Source of the DNA: Galeopsis tetrahit
Taxonomy: Eukaryota; Streptophyta; Magnoliopsida; Lamiales; Lamiaceae
Direction of reading: 5' to 3'
Assembly: GCA_963675135.1 (NCBI GenBank)
Contig: OY776132.1
Span: 7,502,001 to 7,566,000 of the forward strand
DNA length: 64,000 nt
The notes below the pieces were generated by a model. The model was not told where the DNA came from and ran no database searches. It was given only the letters and a program-made list of their open reading frames with translations. The position numbers and the translations under genes are program-made. The first letter of the stretch is position 1. Each line of letters begins with the position of its first letter. Below are positions 34,556 to 44,275 of the stretch, piece after piece.

Positions 34556-35299
34556 CTACAAACACATAGATTTAAACCACAAAACCAATAGAGTAAACAC
34601 GGCAACCACCAAAAGCTTCTGAAAAAACTCCTTCGATTTCTTCGTCTTCTTCAACTCTTTATCAATTGTGCTGATTTTTTCTTTCAATCGATTCAACTCG
34701 TTTTGTATTTTCACCTGTTGATTTTGCTTCTTCAAGGTTAAGATCATCCTATTTATATGATCTGGAAACTTCTCATCATACCACCTGAAGAATTTGCATT
34801 GTTTTCGAATCTGTTTCAACAACAACGAAAAAATTATGAACTCACTAAACAGACATGTATTTGCAGAAGAAGTAATTATGCTCAATAATTGACATTATAT
34901 GTTTTCCCTCCAATCATATAGATACAAAGTGCCCCTGTTTCCAAACATATACTCTTAATACTTAGAAATCATTCCAGTAATCGTATGGGTCTTCAACACA
35001 TGATCTTAATGCCCAACTCAAATCATTTCAGTATTCTTCTTATAACCTAAATTTGAATCTTAATACATAGATATTGATTACCCATTTCGAAAAATCTACC
35101 AAATTACACATAATTTGATTCAACTTACCTCGTATGCTCCACATCTTAGGAACCTTCTACCTGGATTTTTTTCAGTCATTGATACCCACATTCGAGAACG
35201 AATTCCACAGAAACAAATGATTTCAGGGTCACCGACGTCTATATCTCCATAAATATCCGCAAAACTACCATTAGACGAAGATGAATTCTCTTCAAGCAT
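34556..35299 (-). CDS. GRF-type zinc-finger, transmembrane protein carried by the MULE
   Basis: Two exons on minus: 35299-35129 and 34810-34556, phase 0, 141 residues. Residues 27-66 match the GRF zinc finger: CFCG with Cys29 and Cys31, NPGRRFLRC with Cys53, then QCKFFRW with Cys62. GRF fingers bind single-stranded DNA or RNA in several DNA-repair and topoisomerase proteins. Residues 80-115 are Lys/Glu/Leu-rich and likely coiled coil, and 119-136 are strongly hydrophobic, a C-terminal membrane anchor. Small GRF proteins of this layout are widespread in plant genomes, many of unknown role. Here the gene ends 565 bp from the transposase stop, convergent, inside the same TIRs, so it is part of the element. 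A role in transposition (compare maize mudrB, unrelated in sequence) is inference only. Confidence 0.8.
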
Positions 35300-35470
35300 G
35301 AAAGTAAGTTAGGGTTTGAGGATTTGGGGATTTTTTTTTTACAATTGAAAGTCAAATTTGGATAAAACGAACTGAATTTTTTTATATACTGTAAACGGAA
35401 TAGTGATGGAATATATAGTTTAACGGAAAACGTTAGATGACTCAGCAAGTTCTGTGAGTTTTCGTCAATA
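35300..35470 (-). promoter_or_regulatory. 5' region of the GRF gene
   Basis: The ~170 bp between the start codon and the right TIR. It contains TATATACT/TATAAAA-like words (minus strand, near 35375-35390) suitable for a TATA box. As in maize MuDR, the TIR would lie immediately upstream and could hold the promoter. Confidence 0.35.
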
Positions 35471-35584
35471 GGGGTCTCGTGAAACATGATTTATATAGTT
35501 TAAGGGCTTATTAAAACAAAAAATAGTTTAGGGGCCTTCTGAAACAAAAATTAATAGTTTAGGGGCCTTTTCATGTATTATGCC
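35471..35584 (-). repeat. Right terminal inverted repeat of the MULE (main part)
   Basis: Mirrors the left TIR (GATTTATATAGTTTAAGGGC, TTTTCATGTATTATGCC) with one extra ~30-bp repeat. It continues as TATTTGCC at 36280-36287 after the hAT MITE. The inner limit is approximate. Confidence 0.8.
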
Positions 35585-36271
35585 TAGGGGTGTGCAAAGT
35601 ATGGTTCAAACCAACCGAACCGATTGAACCAAACCAGACCATTAAATATAGTTCGGTTTTTGGTTTACGGTTCGGTTTACGGTTTTTAGATTTGAGTTTT
35701 TTTTAGTATGGTTTGATTTACGGTTTTCACTAATGAAAAAATGCAAAAAACCGAACCAAACCGAACTTATTTTATATATATAAAAATATTATTTTATTAT
35801 CTAAATAAATATTATATATATTATAGATTTATAATCTCTATATTATATAATTCCTAAACTAGTAAATCCAAGACATTTTTCAAGCCGGCTTCTATTTAGT
35901 ATTTAGCGCCTTTACGTGCATGATGCTCTCAACCTCTCATAGTCTCACTCAATCTAAAATTTTGAAGAAGACAAAAGTTTGTTTTCGTCTATTCGAATTA
36001 TATTTTGGATTATTGAGATTTCATTTTGTCTATTATATTGAGATTGTGTTTTACATTTTTATTAATTATTGTGTATATATAGGAAAAAAAAAAAGAGCAA
36101 AACTACGGTTCGGTTAAAATCGACCGAACCGTCCAAAATATTATGGTTTCAAACCGAACGGTTTTTATAAATACGGTTTGGTTTACGGTTTTGAAAAAAA
36201 AGAACGGTTTATAGTTTGGTTTACGATTTACGGGCGGTTTGGTTAACCAAATCGAACCATGCACACCCCTA
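35585..36271. mobile_element. hAT-type MITE, TSD ATTATGCC
   Basis: Starts TAGGGGTGTGCAAAG and ends ATGCACACCCCTA, imperfect ~14-bp TIRs of hAT type. ATTATGCC is present on both sides (35577-35584 and 36272-36279), an 8-bp duplication as expected for hAT. Subterminal GGTTCGGTTTACGGTT words are abundant at both ends. No transposase. Confidence 0.9.
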
Positions 36272-36296
36272 ATTATGCCTATTTGCCGAATTTTGA

Positions 36297-36704
36297 GGCA
36301 AATGAAATAATATTTGAAAGCGACTTGATGAATATATTGGAAGAATATCAATCTAATTTTTTTTTCGGTTCAAACTTAATATGCATACTACAATATTTAT
36401 TTATTTTTTAAAACAATATGTATACTCTTATAAATTTAAAATATTTTTACTTCAATACGCTAATACAACTTTTACTTTTTACTTTATACAAACCGTTAAT
36501 ATTTCTTAAAATGTGTCAAATGAAAGGACAAAATGAACATTGTCATACTCACAAGTCACATGTATAAATTAGGACACCAACATAAAAGTAAATTGAAATT
36601 CTTGTCGTTCTGTTAGTTGTATAGAAAATCAAAGCTTACTTCATTAGGACTAAAATACATCTCATACTTGGTCGATAATCGGAATGGTACTTCACATTTG
36701 ATAC
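36297..36704. other. Intergenic DNA, nothing recognised
   Basis: AT-rich. AAAATACATCTCATACTTGG at 36653 recurs at 39401 beyond the next element, so the two sides are related by duplication. Confidence 0.5.
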
Positions 36705-36712
36705 ATTTTTGG

Positions 36713-39387
36713 GAAAATTGCTTATATCTACAATTGGCCCTACCCTAGTACAAATAACTACCAGCTGAAAATTCCACTAGTAATAACTACAAAAATGTAC
36801 TTAAAGTCACCATTTTACCCCTCATTTAAAATTGTTTGGACAAAATCAAACGTACCCATATTTTACTGCAAAAGTTAACTCACTTGTCACATCACTGACA
36901 TCAGTCCAATTACACCCATAATTATACTGTATAATCATTTGTTTTCAAAAATATTATATTAATCATTTATTAATTATAATATTATTATATAAGTATATAT
37001 AATATAAATATTTTTTTATTGGGGTATGAGTTTATATTATTATTAATATGTTTTATTGTTTAATCATTAATATTTATATATGATTGACATAATTTTTTTA
37101 CATAATTTATATATAATATTATATTTTATATTTAAATTTGTATTCACATTTGATATACATTATATACACATAACGCATATGGCATACTAGCCATGTGTAA
37201 TACATATATAGTACAGCAGAGCGTAAACATTGCATATTTACAACAGAGCGTAAACATTGCATATTTACAACAGCTCAATATACATTGCACACTAGCAACA
37301 AATAATGCATATACCGAGTAAACATTGCATATTTACAACACACATTGCATACTAACAACAAACAATGCATATACCGAAAAAATAGTGCATATTTGCAACA
37401 CACATTACATACTAGCAACACAAACAATGCATAAAATGAGCAAACTCAAATAATGAGCAATGTTACCATTGATTTCTAATAAAATGGAAATTGACATTTC
37501 CACATTATTCATTACAATTTAAAGTCTTATTAAAGAAGCTCAATCTTCAAGGATGAGATCGAAACTCAACGAAGCAGCCTCAAATAGGCAACGTATTCTT
37601 TGAGTGTGTGTACAAGATTTAATGATTTCGTAACCTCCATCCTCTCTCGTAAATTTGGTGCTGAAAGAGAATCAAGACATTAGACAAATTAAGGAGATTT
37701 AAGACTACATGTAAAGTCCTGTCAAAAAAAAAAAAAAAAGACTACATGCTGAATTGAAACAGAGCAGGAGAAAGTAATCTTTCAATTAAACATAAAAGGC
37801 TTTCAGAGTATTATAGGAGAACGTTACAGCTTCTCAAAAATAGGAGAGGATATATACAATCAAAAGGGGTTGAACTTTTAAGGGAAGGGAAGAAAAGGAA
37901 AAAAATCTCCATATTTGCTCCCAACAAAACAGAAGACACTATTTCATCCCATTAATAATGTAAAGGAAGAATATCATGCTCTGATTATCTAAAAGATAAA
38001 AACTCTCATCTAATACTCATGACGTTTTGAACACTATCAAATAGAGAAACTAGACATGGTGCAATTCTCTTATTCCAACACCATGCTCTAAATCCTACTA
38101 GATTAAAAGAAGATGTAAACTTTAAATAAAAAATAAATTAAGGTTAAAACAGAGTAACACTATAAATCATCACATCATAAGTTCGTAAAGAAATTTCAAT
38201 TGCAACTCAAAATGATTCGAGCTCTCAAATCAAATATAAAGCTTTGTTTCTAAATTACAAAGGATTAACTCCATACAATTAGAACATATAAGTAATTTTG
38301 CCTAAATCCATCAAAAATATCATCTAAATAAATGCCAAGGTGATAATATATCTTCGATAATATGCATGTACTCATAATATTTCTTCTTCACCATCAATGC
38401 CAAGGTGATAGAGTCATATAAATATAAAGTTGTAAAAAACAGTCAATAATTTTAACTTCGATTCCATGTAAAAATCCCTAAACAACACACCTCAAGAGAT
38501 AAAAAATAAACAATAGTGAAGCCTAATTCATGAACAAAACGACATAAAAAATAAAAGAAGCTAAAAAAATATTGTGAAAAGAGAGAGACTTACAAGAAGG
38601 GTATCATATAGTCTGAAAGCTAAGAAATCTCTTTATTTTTGCTCAAGCAACAGATTCGGCATTCCATAGCGTCATCGTATGGTGGCCCCCTTGTCTAATC
38701 CTCCGTTCTTCTGGTTTTGTTCCTATGGTTCAACGGAGATAGAGCGTCGCCTGCGTGAGAGACTTTCGAAGTCAACGGACATCAGCAAACGTACCGGAGA
38801 ACACGAATTCCACCGTCGATCTTTTCGGTGAATAAGAATCGTCCACGAAACTGGACAAATTGACAGCGACACGGGGGTTGATATCTAAAAAACCCACGAC
38901 TCAACAACTATAACTTTACAAATTAACAGCGGAGATCTTCGCCCTCTCGATCTTGTAAATCAACAAGAAAACCCTAAAATCGCAGAAAAAAAAAACTACA
39001 AAAAGAGATTCATATAATGTAGAAATAGCAGAAAGTTGAGGGTAAGAGGAGGTGAATGCTACAATACTGAAGAATTCCTATAATGTAGCCCATATTGTTT
39101 TTTTGAATTTTGAATTCGGACCCAAATTAGAGAGTTTGAGATTGGATCTTGGATTTTTCTTTACATAAGCTGTACTTTTCAAGCGCCTAAAAAGAGAAGA
39201 GACAGATTTATAGCGTAAATAGGATATACTCAAATCCAAGGGTATATTGGGCCTTTTGCATAAATTTTGTTGTTTTTAATAATACAATTTTACTTTTGTA
39301 GATTTCAATGAGGACCTCTTATTTCTTGTAGTTATTACTAGATATTCACTACATTTTTTTCTATTTCTAGGCAAAAAGGTTATGTTT
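36713..39387. mobile_element. Probable 2.7-kb non-autonomous MULE-like element
   Basis: ATTTTTGG lies at 36705-36712 and 39388-39395. Inside, CTAGTAATAACTACAA occurs near the left end (36777) and inverted near the right end (39336), indicating inverted terminal regions. At 37200-37440 there is a tandem array of AACATTGCATATTTACAACA-like units. 38600-39000 is less AT-rich and resembles a 5' UTR/promoter, perhaps captured, but no exon is recognisable. Ends and target duplication are tentative. Confidence 0.45.
37200..37440. repeat. Minisatellite ACATTGCATATTTACAACA
   Basis: About eight degenerate units of 20-35 bp, alternating GTAAACATTGCATATTTACA and ACAACACACATTGCATACTA forms. Noncoding. Confidence 0.7.
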
Positions 39388-39416
39388 ATTTTTGGAATTT
39401 AAAATACATCTCATAC

Positions 39417-39858
39417 TTGATCGATATAAATACTTATATATCCTATAAAAATTAACTTAAATTATATACAGATACCTATAAAATCAAGTGAATTTTAAAT
39501 TTTAATATTTATAATAGTATATATTTATTTTAGAATTTAAGTAAATTATGATTAATTTAATTTTAGGTCAAAATCCTCGAAAATCTTAAAAAATATATAC
39601 ATATGCCCATAAATTAGCCAAGTATAAAATTCAAAAATATTTATACGTCAACTTCCTTTCTATTTTTAAGCAACAAATTATTAGATAATTAATTTATTTT
39701 ATTTTTAAAATACGCAATTAAAAAAAAAAAGTAAGAAATCTAAATTAAAAAAAAAGTAAGAAATCTAGATTCACCTGCACGACAGCAAGCACTTTGGCTT
39801 CAAGCTTTTCGGACAATCACTCGTCTTTCTCGCTTGTATTCTACCTCTTCTCTTATAT
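39417..39858. repeat. Left copy of ~400-bp direct repeat (includes MCM5 3' end)
   Basis: Nearly identical to 42211-42608: both contain ATGATTAATTTAATTTTAGG, CATATGCCCATAAATTAGCC and CACCTGCACGACAGCAAGCA. The copies flank the TIR element between them. The right copy is continuous with the MCM5 pseudogene, so this copy is a detached duplicate of its 3' end and flank. Confidence 0.9.
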
Positions 39859-39861
39859 TAT

Positions 39862-42212
39862 TCTACCTCTTCGCTTGTAACTGACTATTTATCCTCCTTT
39901 TTTACTAAGTCCACACTCCCTTCTTTTATTTTAGGCACTCCCTTTTTTTAGGCACTTATGTGTACAAGTTACATACATGTAACTAAATCCAATTATTTAC
40001 ATGGGTAATTAGTTATTTACCTTCTTTTTTATTAATTTCACCCCCAAAATTTTTAAAAGAAAAATACATGTAAAATACTATATTACCATTATATCATTTA
40101 AATTAAAATACAACTCATTAAAATTATAATTATACACCGACTATCTATTCACCCATGAATCACCACGAAGTCAAATATTATTCTATTTTTTTAACTTTTA
40201 AAAAATAAATATAAAAACATAACGAATATTACAAAAAATATAAAACTCAAAAATAAAATTATGAAATAAAATTTCTAGTTTTTTTTTTTTCAAAAAATAA
40301 CCAAAATTTAGAAAAAAAATACAAAAAAAAAACTAAACTAAAAAAATTCAATTTTTTTTCTAATTTGGGTATAAATGTATAAATATGACATGCTCACTTT
40401 CTAGCTTTAATCTGATTTATAATAACTAAAATTATTTTATTATGTCTTCATTATTTCTAAAATGATATCGGGTTTGTTACAAGTTTTTTAAGGTTGTAGA
40501 TTATTTTTTAAAATAATTAATAACATAATCTAATTGAAAAATAAAATTTATATTTAGAAACTTAAATGAGTGGAGAATTGGGGAAGAAACCAGCATAATA
40601 TTGCCTCAGTTTTATTATTTTATTTGGGGTCATCACCATGTTGATGCATTCATATGTTTATTGAGTGTGATCGTATCTATTAATTGAATTGTGGGTTCAG
40701 TGTGATTTATTCTCACTTTGTTCTTCTTACTAGTTAGTTAATATCAATTTTTTTAATATTGATGTATTAATTTACATGGTATGCCTGAAATTATAAATGT
40801 GTTAAGTTATGTATTTTTTGTTAAATATAAATATTAGTTTAAATATGATATAGTATTAGTACGCCTATGGTATAGTACTAGTTAATATATTGTATAATAC
40901 TAGAGATTAATGTGGGTATAAAAATATTATTTAATATATGAACTAATACTATACAATATTTAAATTTATACTACTGTATATTATATTTGAACTAGTACCA
41001 TAGAGTATGTGAACTAATACTATACAATATGTGAACTAATATTATACTATATTTGAACTATTATCATAAAATATGTGAACTCGAAACTCGAAAAAATTAG
41101 AACTTGTACCAGTATAAACTAATATTATACCATATATGAACTACTGCATATTAACTAATAATATATCATAATACTTATCAACTGTTATCATAACACTTAT
41201 AAACTAAAAATTATATTCATAAAAAATTAAAATAAAGTGATTAGAAAATGAAAGTTCAAATGAAAAAACATTAAGTTTAGTATGCACTCGAGTGCATGTT
41301 ATGCACCCTAGTCCATGTTGCACTTTTTAGTTTTACTGACTTACACTTTTTGGTAAATGGTGTTGCACTTTTTAATTATTATTAAAAATATTATTATACA
41401 GTTTAATAATTGAAAAGTGCAACACCATTTATCAAAAAGTGTAAGTCAGTAAAACTGAAAAGTGTAACATGGACTAGGGTGCATAACATGCACTCGAGTG
41501 CATAGCAGACTAACCCATGAAAAAAATAATTAAACAATGTAAAACGAAGGGAAATTTGTAAGGAATGAAGTAAAATTTTGAAAGGATAAGGTGAAAATTA
41601 TACACCAATTAATTAAAGTAAAATAGTACCAATAAAATTAAACACTTGCCTAAGAGAGGTGCTAGTTTTATTTTTTTAAAACAAATTATTATTATACTAT
41701 TTAATACTTAAAAAAAAAAAAAGTACGTTAAAAAAAATTTCTTATTAGACTTTAAAATTTTAGAATAATTATTTATGACATAAAAAGAAAGTACGTTAAA
41801 AAAATTATCATTTGAAACACAAATGATAAATAGGAAGAAAAATAAATTAAAAAGATAATATTAAAAAGATAAATATAAATATCAATTGAGTAAAATAAAA
41901 AATAAAATTTTAAAAAATTAATGGAGTATTATTTTTTAATGATAAAATAAAAAAAAAATTAATTGAAGTAAAATAAAGGTCCAAGAAAAAATTTATGTGT
42001 TAAATTGATATAGTAAATGGGTCATGTATTATTTGTAATGAGTTATTTGATTGAATATAATAAATGAGTCATGTGTTATTTGTAATGGGTTATTGGATTG
42101 GATATAGTAGTTACATATATTGGATTGGATATAGTAGGGTTATTGGATTGGATATAGTAGTTACATATATTGGATTGGATATAGTAACTGGTACACAAGA
42201 GTGCAACTCTTA
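39862..42212 (-). mobile_element. TIR element copy 2, inverse of that at 3.9-5.96 kb
   Basis: Read on minus it follows 3893-5957: ends GTGCAACTC at 42212 (inverse of the left terminus there) and shares the acidic-looking AT core, the TATGGTACTA tandem repeats (40880-41090) and CACTCCCTTTTTTTAGGCAC. The other terminus has lost the ~25-bp tip up to TGTAACTGACTATTT. It contains a 248-bp foldback insertion. No coding sequence. Confidence 0.75.
41269..41516. mobile_element. Foldback MITE, TSD ATGAAAAAA
   Basis: A near-perfect palindrome: the left arm (TGCACTCGAGTGCATGTTAT, CCCTAGTCCATGTTGCAC, TTTTACTGACTTACACTTTT) is repeated inverted in the right arm around an AT-rich loop near 41390. ATGAAAAAA stands on both sides (41260-41268, 41517-41525) and only once at the homologous site of copy 1 (inverted, near 4515-4530), proving insertion. 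The arms carry the CACTTTTTAGTTTTACTGACTTA unit of the window's minisatellite family. Confidence 0.9.
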
Positions 42213-42608
42213 TATAAATACTTATAAATCCTATAAAAATTAACTTAAATTATACAGATACCTATAAAAAAAATCAAGTGAATTTTAAATTTTAATATTT
42301 ATAATAGTATATATATTTATTTTAGAATTTAAGTAAATTATGATTAATTTAATTTTAGGTCAAAATCCTCTCGAAAATCTTAAAAAATATATACATATGC
42401 CCATAAATTAGCCAAGTATAAAATTCAAAAGATATTTATACGCCAACTTCCTTTCTATTTTTAAGCAACAAATTATTAGATAATTAATTTATTTTATTTT
42501 TAAAATACGCAATTAAAAAAAAAAAAAAAAGTAAGAAATCTAGATTCACCTGCACGACAGCAAGCACTTTGGCTTCAAGCTTTTCGGACAATCTCGCTTG
42601 TATTCTAC
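42211..42608. repeat. Right copy of ~400-bp direct repeat
   Basis: Counterpart of 39417-39858 (see there). Its right part (42540-42608) encodes the C-terminal end of the MCM5 pseudogene on minus. Confidence 0.9.
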
Positions 42609-43411
42609 GTACTGTATTCTCTTTGATGCATAACCAATAAAGCTCTTCTAATCTGTACACATCAGAAATACCATGCCATGACAAATCAATATTGTTATGT
42701 ACTTGTTTTTTATTTATCAGGAAGTTCCAAGTATAAAAGGTGTTTTTGGGCGTACAATAATAATGCCCATCCTGGTAAGATCATCAATCAACCGCCTCTC
42801 TGATATATGACTTCCCACTTGCTGTTCATTTTCGAATAGAGTTAGCAGCACAGTGTACTGTACGTAATCTAAGAGAGACAATGAGAGAAGAACAGTAACT
42901 AACCTTTATCTCATTTGCCATCTCATCAGGAGTAAGGTTTATATATGCATGTGTTGCGATGTTGAAACACAATCAGAAAAGGTTACAAAATTCTTATCAG
43001 CTTTGAACTGAATGTTTAGTTACAACTAAAGTTGATACTAATCAGAAAATTAAGCAGGTTAATTATGTTAGACGTTATCGATCAAAACAAACAAAGTGTA
43101 TGAGTTGGCAGCTTGAAAGACACTGTATATCCCCATGATGGTCAATCTGCAATTGTTTGCACAACTCTCCAGTGGGCACGTCCTTAAATTTCCAATGAAT
43201 AACGTGAAGATGCATGTAAGTGTATTTACTACTTATGAATAACATAAGTAGTTTATCTGATCGACATGATAGTACGTAAAAAAATCACCTCAGGGTTCTC
43301 CTGTAATTTCAGTGCCTGCTGATCAACATAAGATGTAATTTCCGTTTCTCCCTCAACTCTCGATTTAAGACCAGCCAGAACTTCCGCTGCTGCATTTTCA
43401 TCTGATATAAT
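42545..43411 (-). pseudogene. MCM5: MCM5 pseudogene, central and C-terminal remnants
   Basis: MCM5 is a subunit of the replicative MCM2-7 helicase. On minus, in order: AAAEVLAGLKSRVEGE (~43400), YVDQQALKLQENPE (~43320), then a splice-like GTGATT…TTTAAG gap, DVPTGEL (~43180), MGIYSVFQAAN (~43140), NLTPDEMANEIK followed by GTTAGT (~42930), GSHISERRLIDDLTRMG (~42810) and RRALLVMHQREY (~42640). These match plant MCM5 in the right order. Most of the OB-fold and the entire AAA+ core with Walker A, Walker B and Arg finger are missing, and frames change. Kept intron positions show it arose by DNA duplication, not retroposition. The gypsy element separates it from its 5' part at 48847-49056. Confidence 0.85.
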
Positions 43412-43415
43412 TATT

Positions 43416-43718
43416 TAAACAATTAGCGCAGATTAGTAGAAAATTGAGATGAGAAAGGAGTTAGAATTGGGAGGGAGAAGTAGTTACCCGAGAGGAGAAA
43501 TTGATGAAATATCCAAATCTTATTCCATGGGTAGGATCGGATTGTATATATATCCGTCCAAAAGCAGTTACAGAATCGCATCCGCGATTTTACAAACTCA
43601 ATACTAGAAAACGCGTGTTTCTCATATAACAGAAAATATAGAAATGGTAGATACACTCAGGTAGTGCGCACCCCTCTCATACTTGCACTTCCGTCTTCAT
43701 TCATCTCCATATGTAACA
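43416..43718 (-). repeat. 3' LTR of the gypsy element
   Basis: Shares with the right LTR GAGATGAGAAAGGAGTTAGA, CCATGGGTAGGATCGGATTG and GATACACTCAGGTAGTGCGC. It lacks a ~23-bp piece (around CACCCCTGAGCC) present in the other. Confidence 0.9.
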
Positions 43719-43747
43719 ATACCCTCCCCTTCAGACAGTGCTTGTCC

Positions 43748-44275
43748 TCAAGCAAACAATTGAGGATAGAAGGTGACAAAATCCTCCCACGTGGCTTCCG
43801 AATCGGGCAAATGCGACCAGCGAATGAGCACCTCAGCCGCCGGAGAGTTCCCACGGCGAACCAGACGACGGGCCAGCACCTTCAAAGGGGAAAGAACCAC
43901 CTTTCCGTCTTCATCGAACTCCAGTAAGTGTTGCGAAACCAAGTCACTTTGCCCTATTTTTTTCTTCAATAGTGAAACATGAAATGTAGGGTGAATTTTA
44001 GAAGTTGCTGGTAGTGCCAGCGTATAAGCAGCCACCCCCACCCTCTGCACGGCCTGAAAAGGGCCTGCAAACTTGGGACTCAGCTTCCACATGTGACTCT
44101 TCCTTAAGGAGAGTTGCCTGTAAGGCTTGAGTTTCAGGTACACCCAATCACCCACCTGGAACTCCCTATCCACTCGATTTTTGTTTGCATAGAACCTCAT
44201 TCTATCTTGGGCATGGTATAGTAACTGTTTTAATTGCTGTAGTATTTGTTGATTGTTCCGCACCATATCCTCCAC
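43748..44275 (-). pseudogene. Integrase C-terminal region with chromodomain-like tail
   Basis: 175 residues in a different frame from the main pol ORF, directly continuing it. It contains the end of integrase: a helical LLYHAQDRMRFYANKNR stretch, the GDWVYLKLKPYRQ motif (GPY/F-type module, FAGPFQAVQRVG) and HPTFHVSLLKK. The last ~50 residues (VLIRWSHLPDSEATWEDF) are a degenerate chromodomain, as in plant chromovirus-like gypsy lineages, which may guide integration by chromatin. The frame break from pol lies at about 44272, where CAAGG is present twice in a row. It cannot be made as part of pol without frame change. Confidence 0.8.

Larger units (their letters stand above)
22156..36287 (+). 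mobile_element. 14.1-kb Mutator-like element with two convergent genes and nested insertions
   Basis: GAATTTTGA occurs just outside both ends (22147-22155 and 36288-36296), a 9-bp duplication as made by Mutator transposases. The ends are inverted repeats: left 22156-22238, right 35471-35584 plus 36280-36287 (split by a hAT MITE), sharing GGCATAATACATGAAAAG and GCCCTTAAACTATATAAATC. The left end seems to have lost 8 bp between two GGC triplets. Inside are a mudrA-like transposase gene (plus), a GRF zinc-finger gene (minus, convergent), a CACTA element, and two extra tandem copies of a 2.89-kb block. Without nested CACTA, tandem copies and hAT the element would be near 6 kb, ordinary for an autonomous MULE. 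Confidence 0.85.

Noticed and set aside
35920..36351. Frames within and next to the hAT MITE
   Set aside because: They follow the GGTTCGGTTTACGG subterminal repeats and have no protein family character.
37200..37440. CRISPR-like array of repeats
   Set aside because: Eukaryotic context; units are degenerate and abut without unique spacers of constant length, so it is a minisatellite.
42484..42684. Minus frame of 66 codons starting MSWHGISDVYRLEELYW
   Set aside because: Another frame of the same DNA reads RRALLVMHQREY, the C-terminus of MCM5, so the open frame is an out-of-register shadow of that pseudogene.
43423..43656. Two near-identical frames of 77 codons at 43423-43656 and 48536-48769
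   Set aside because: They lie wholly within the two LTRs of the gypsy element; identity reflects LTR duplication, not a gene family.
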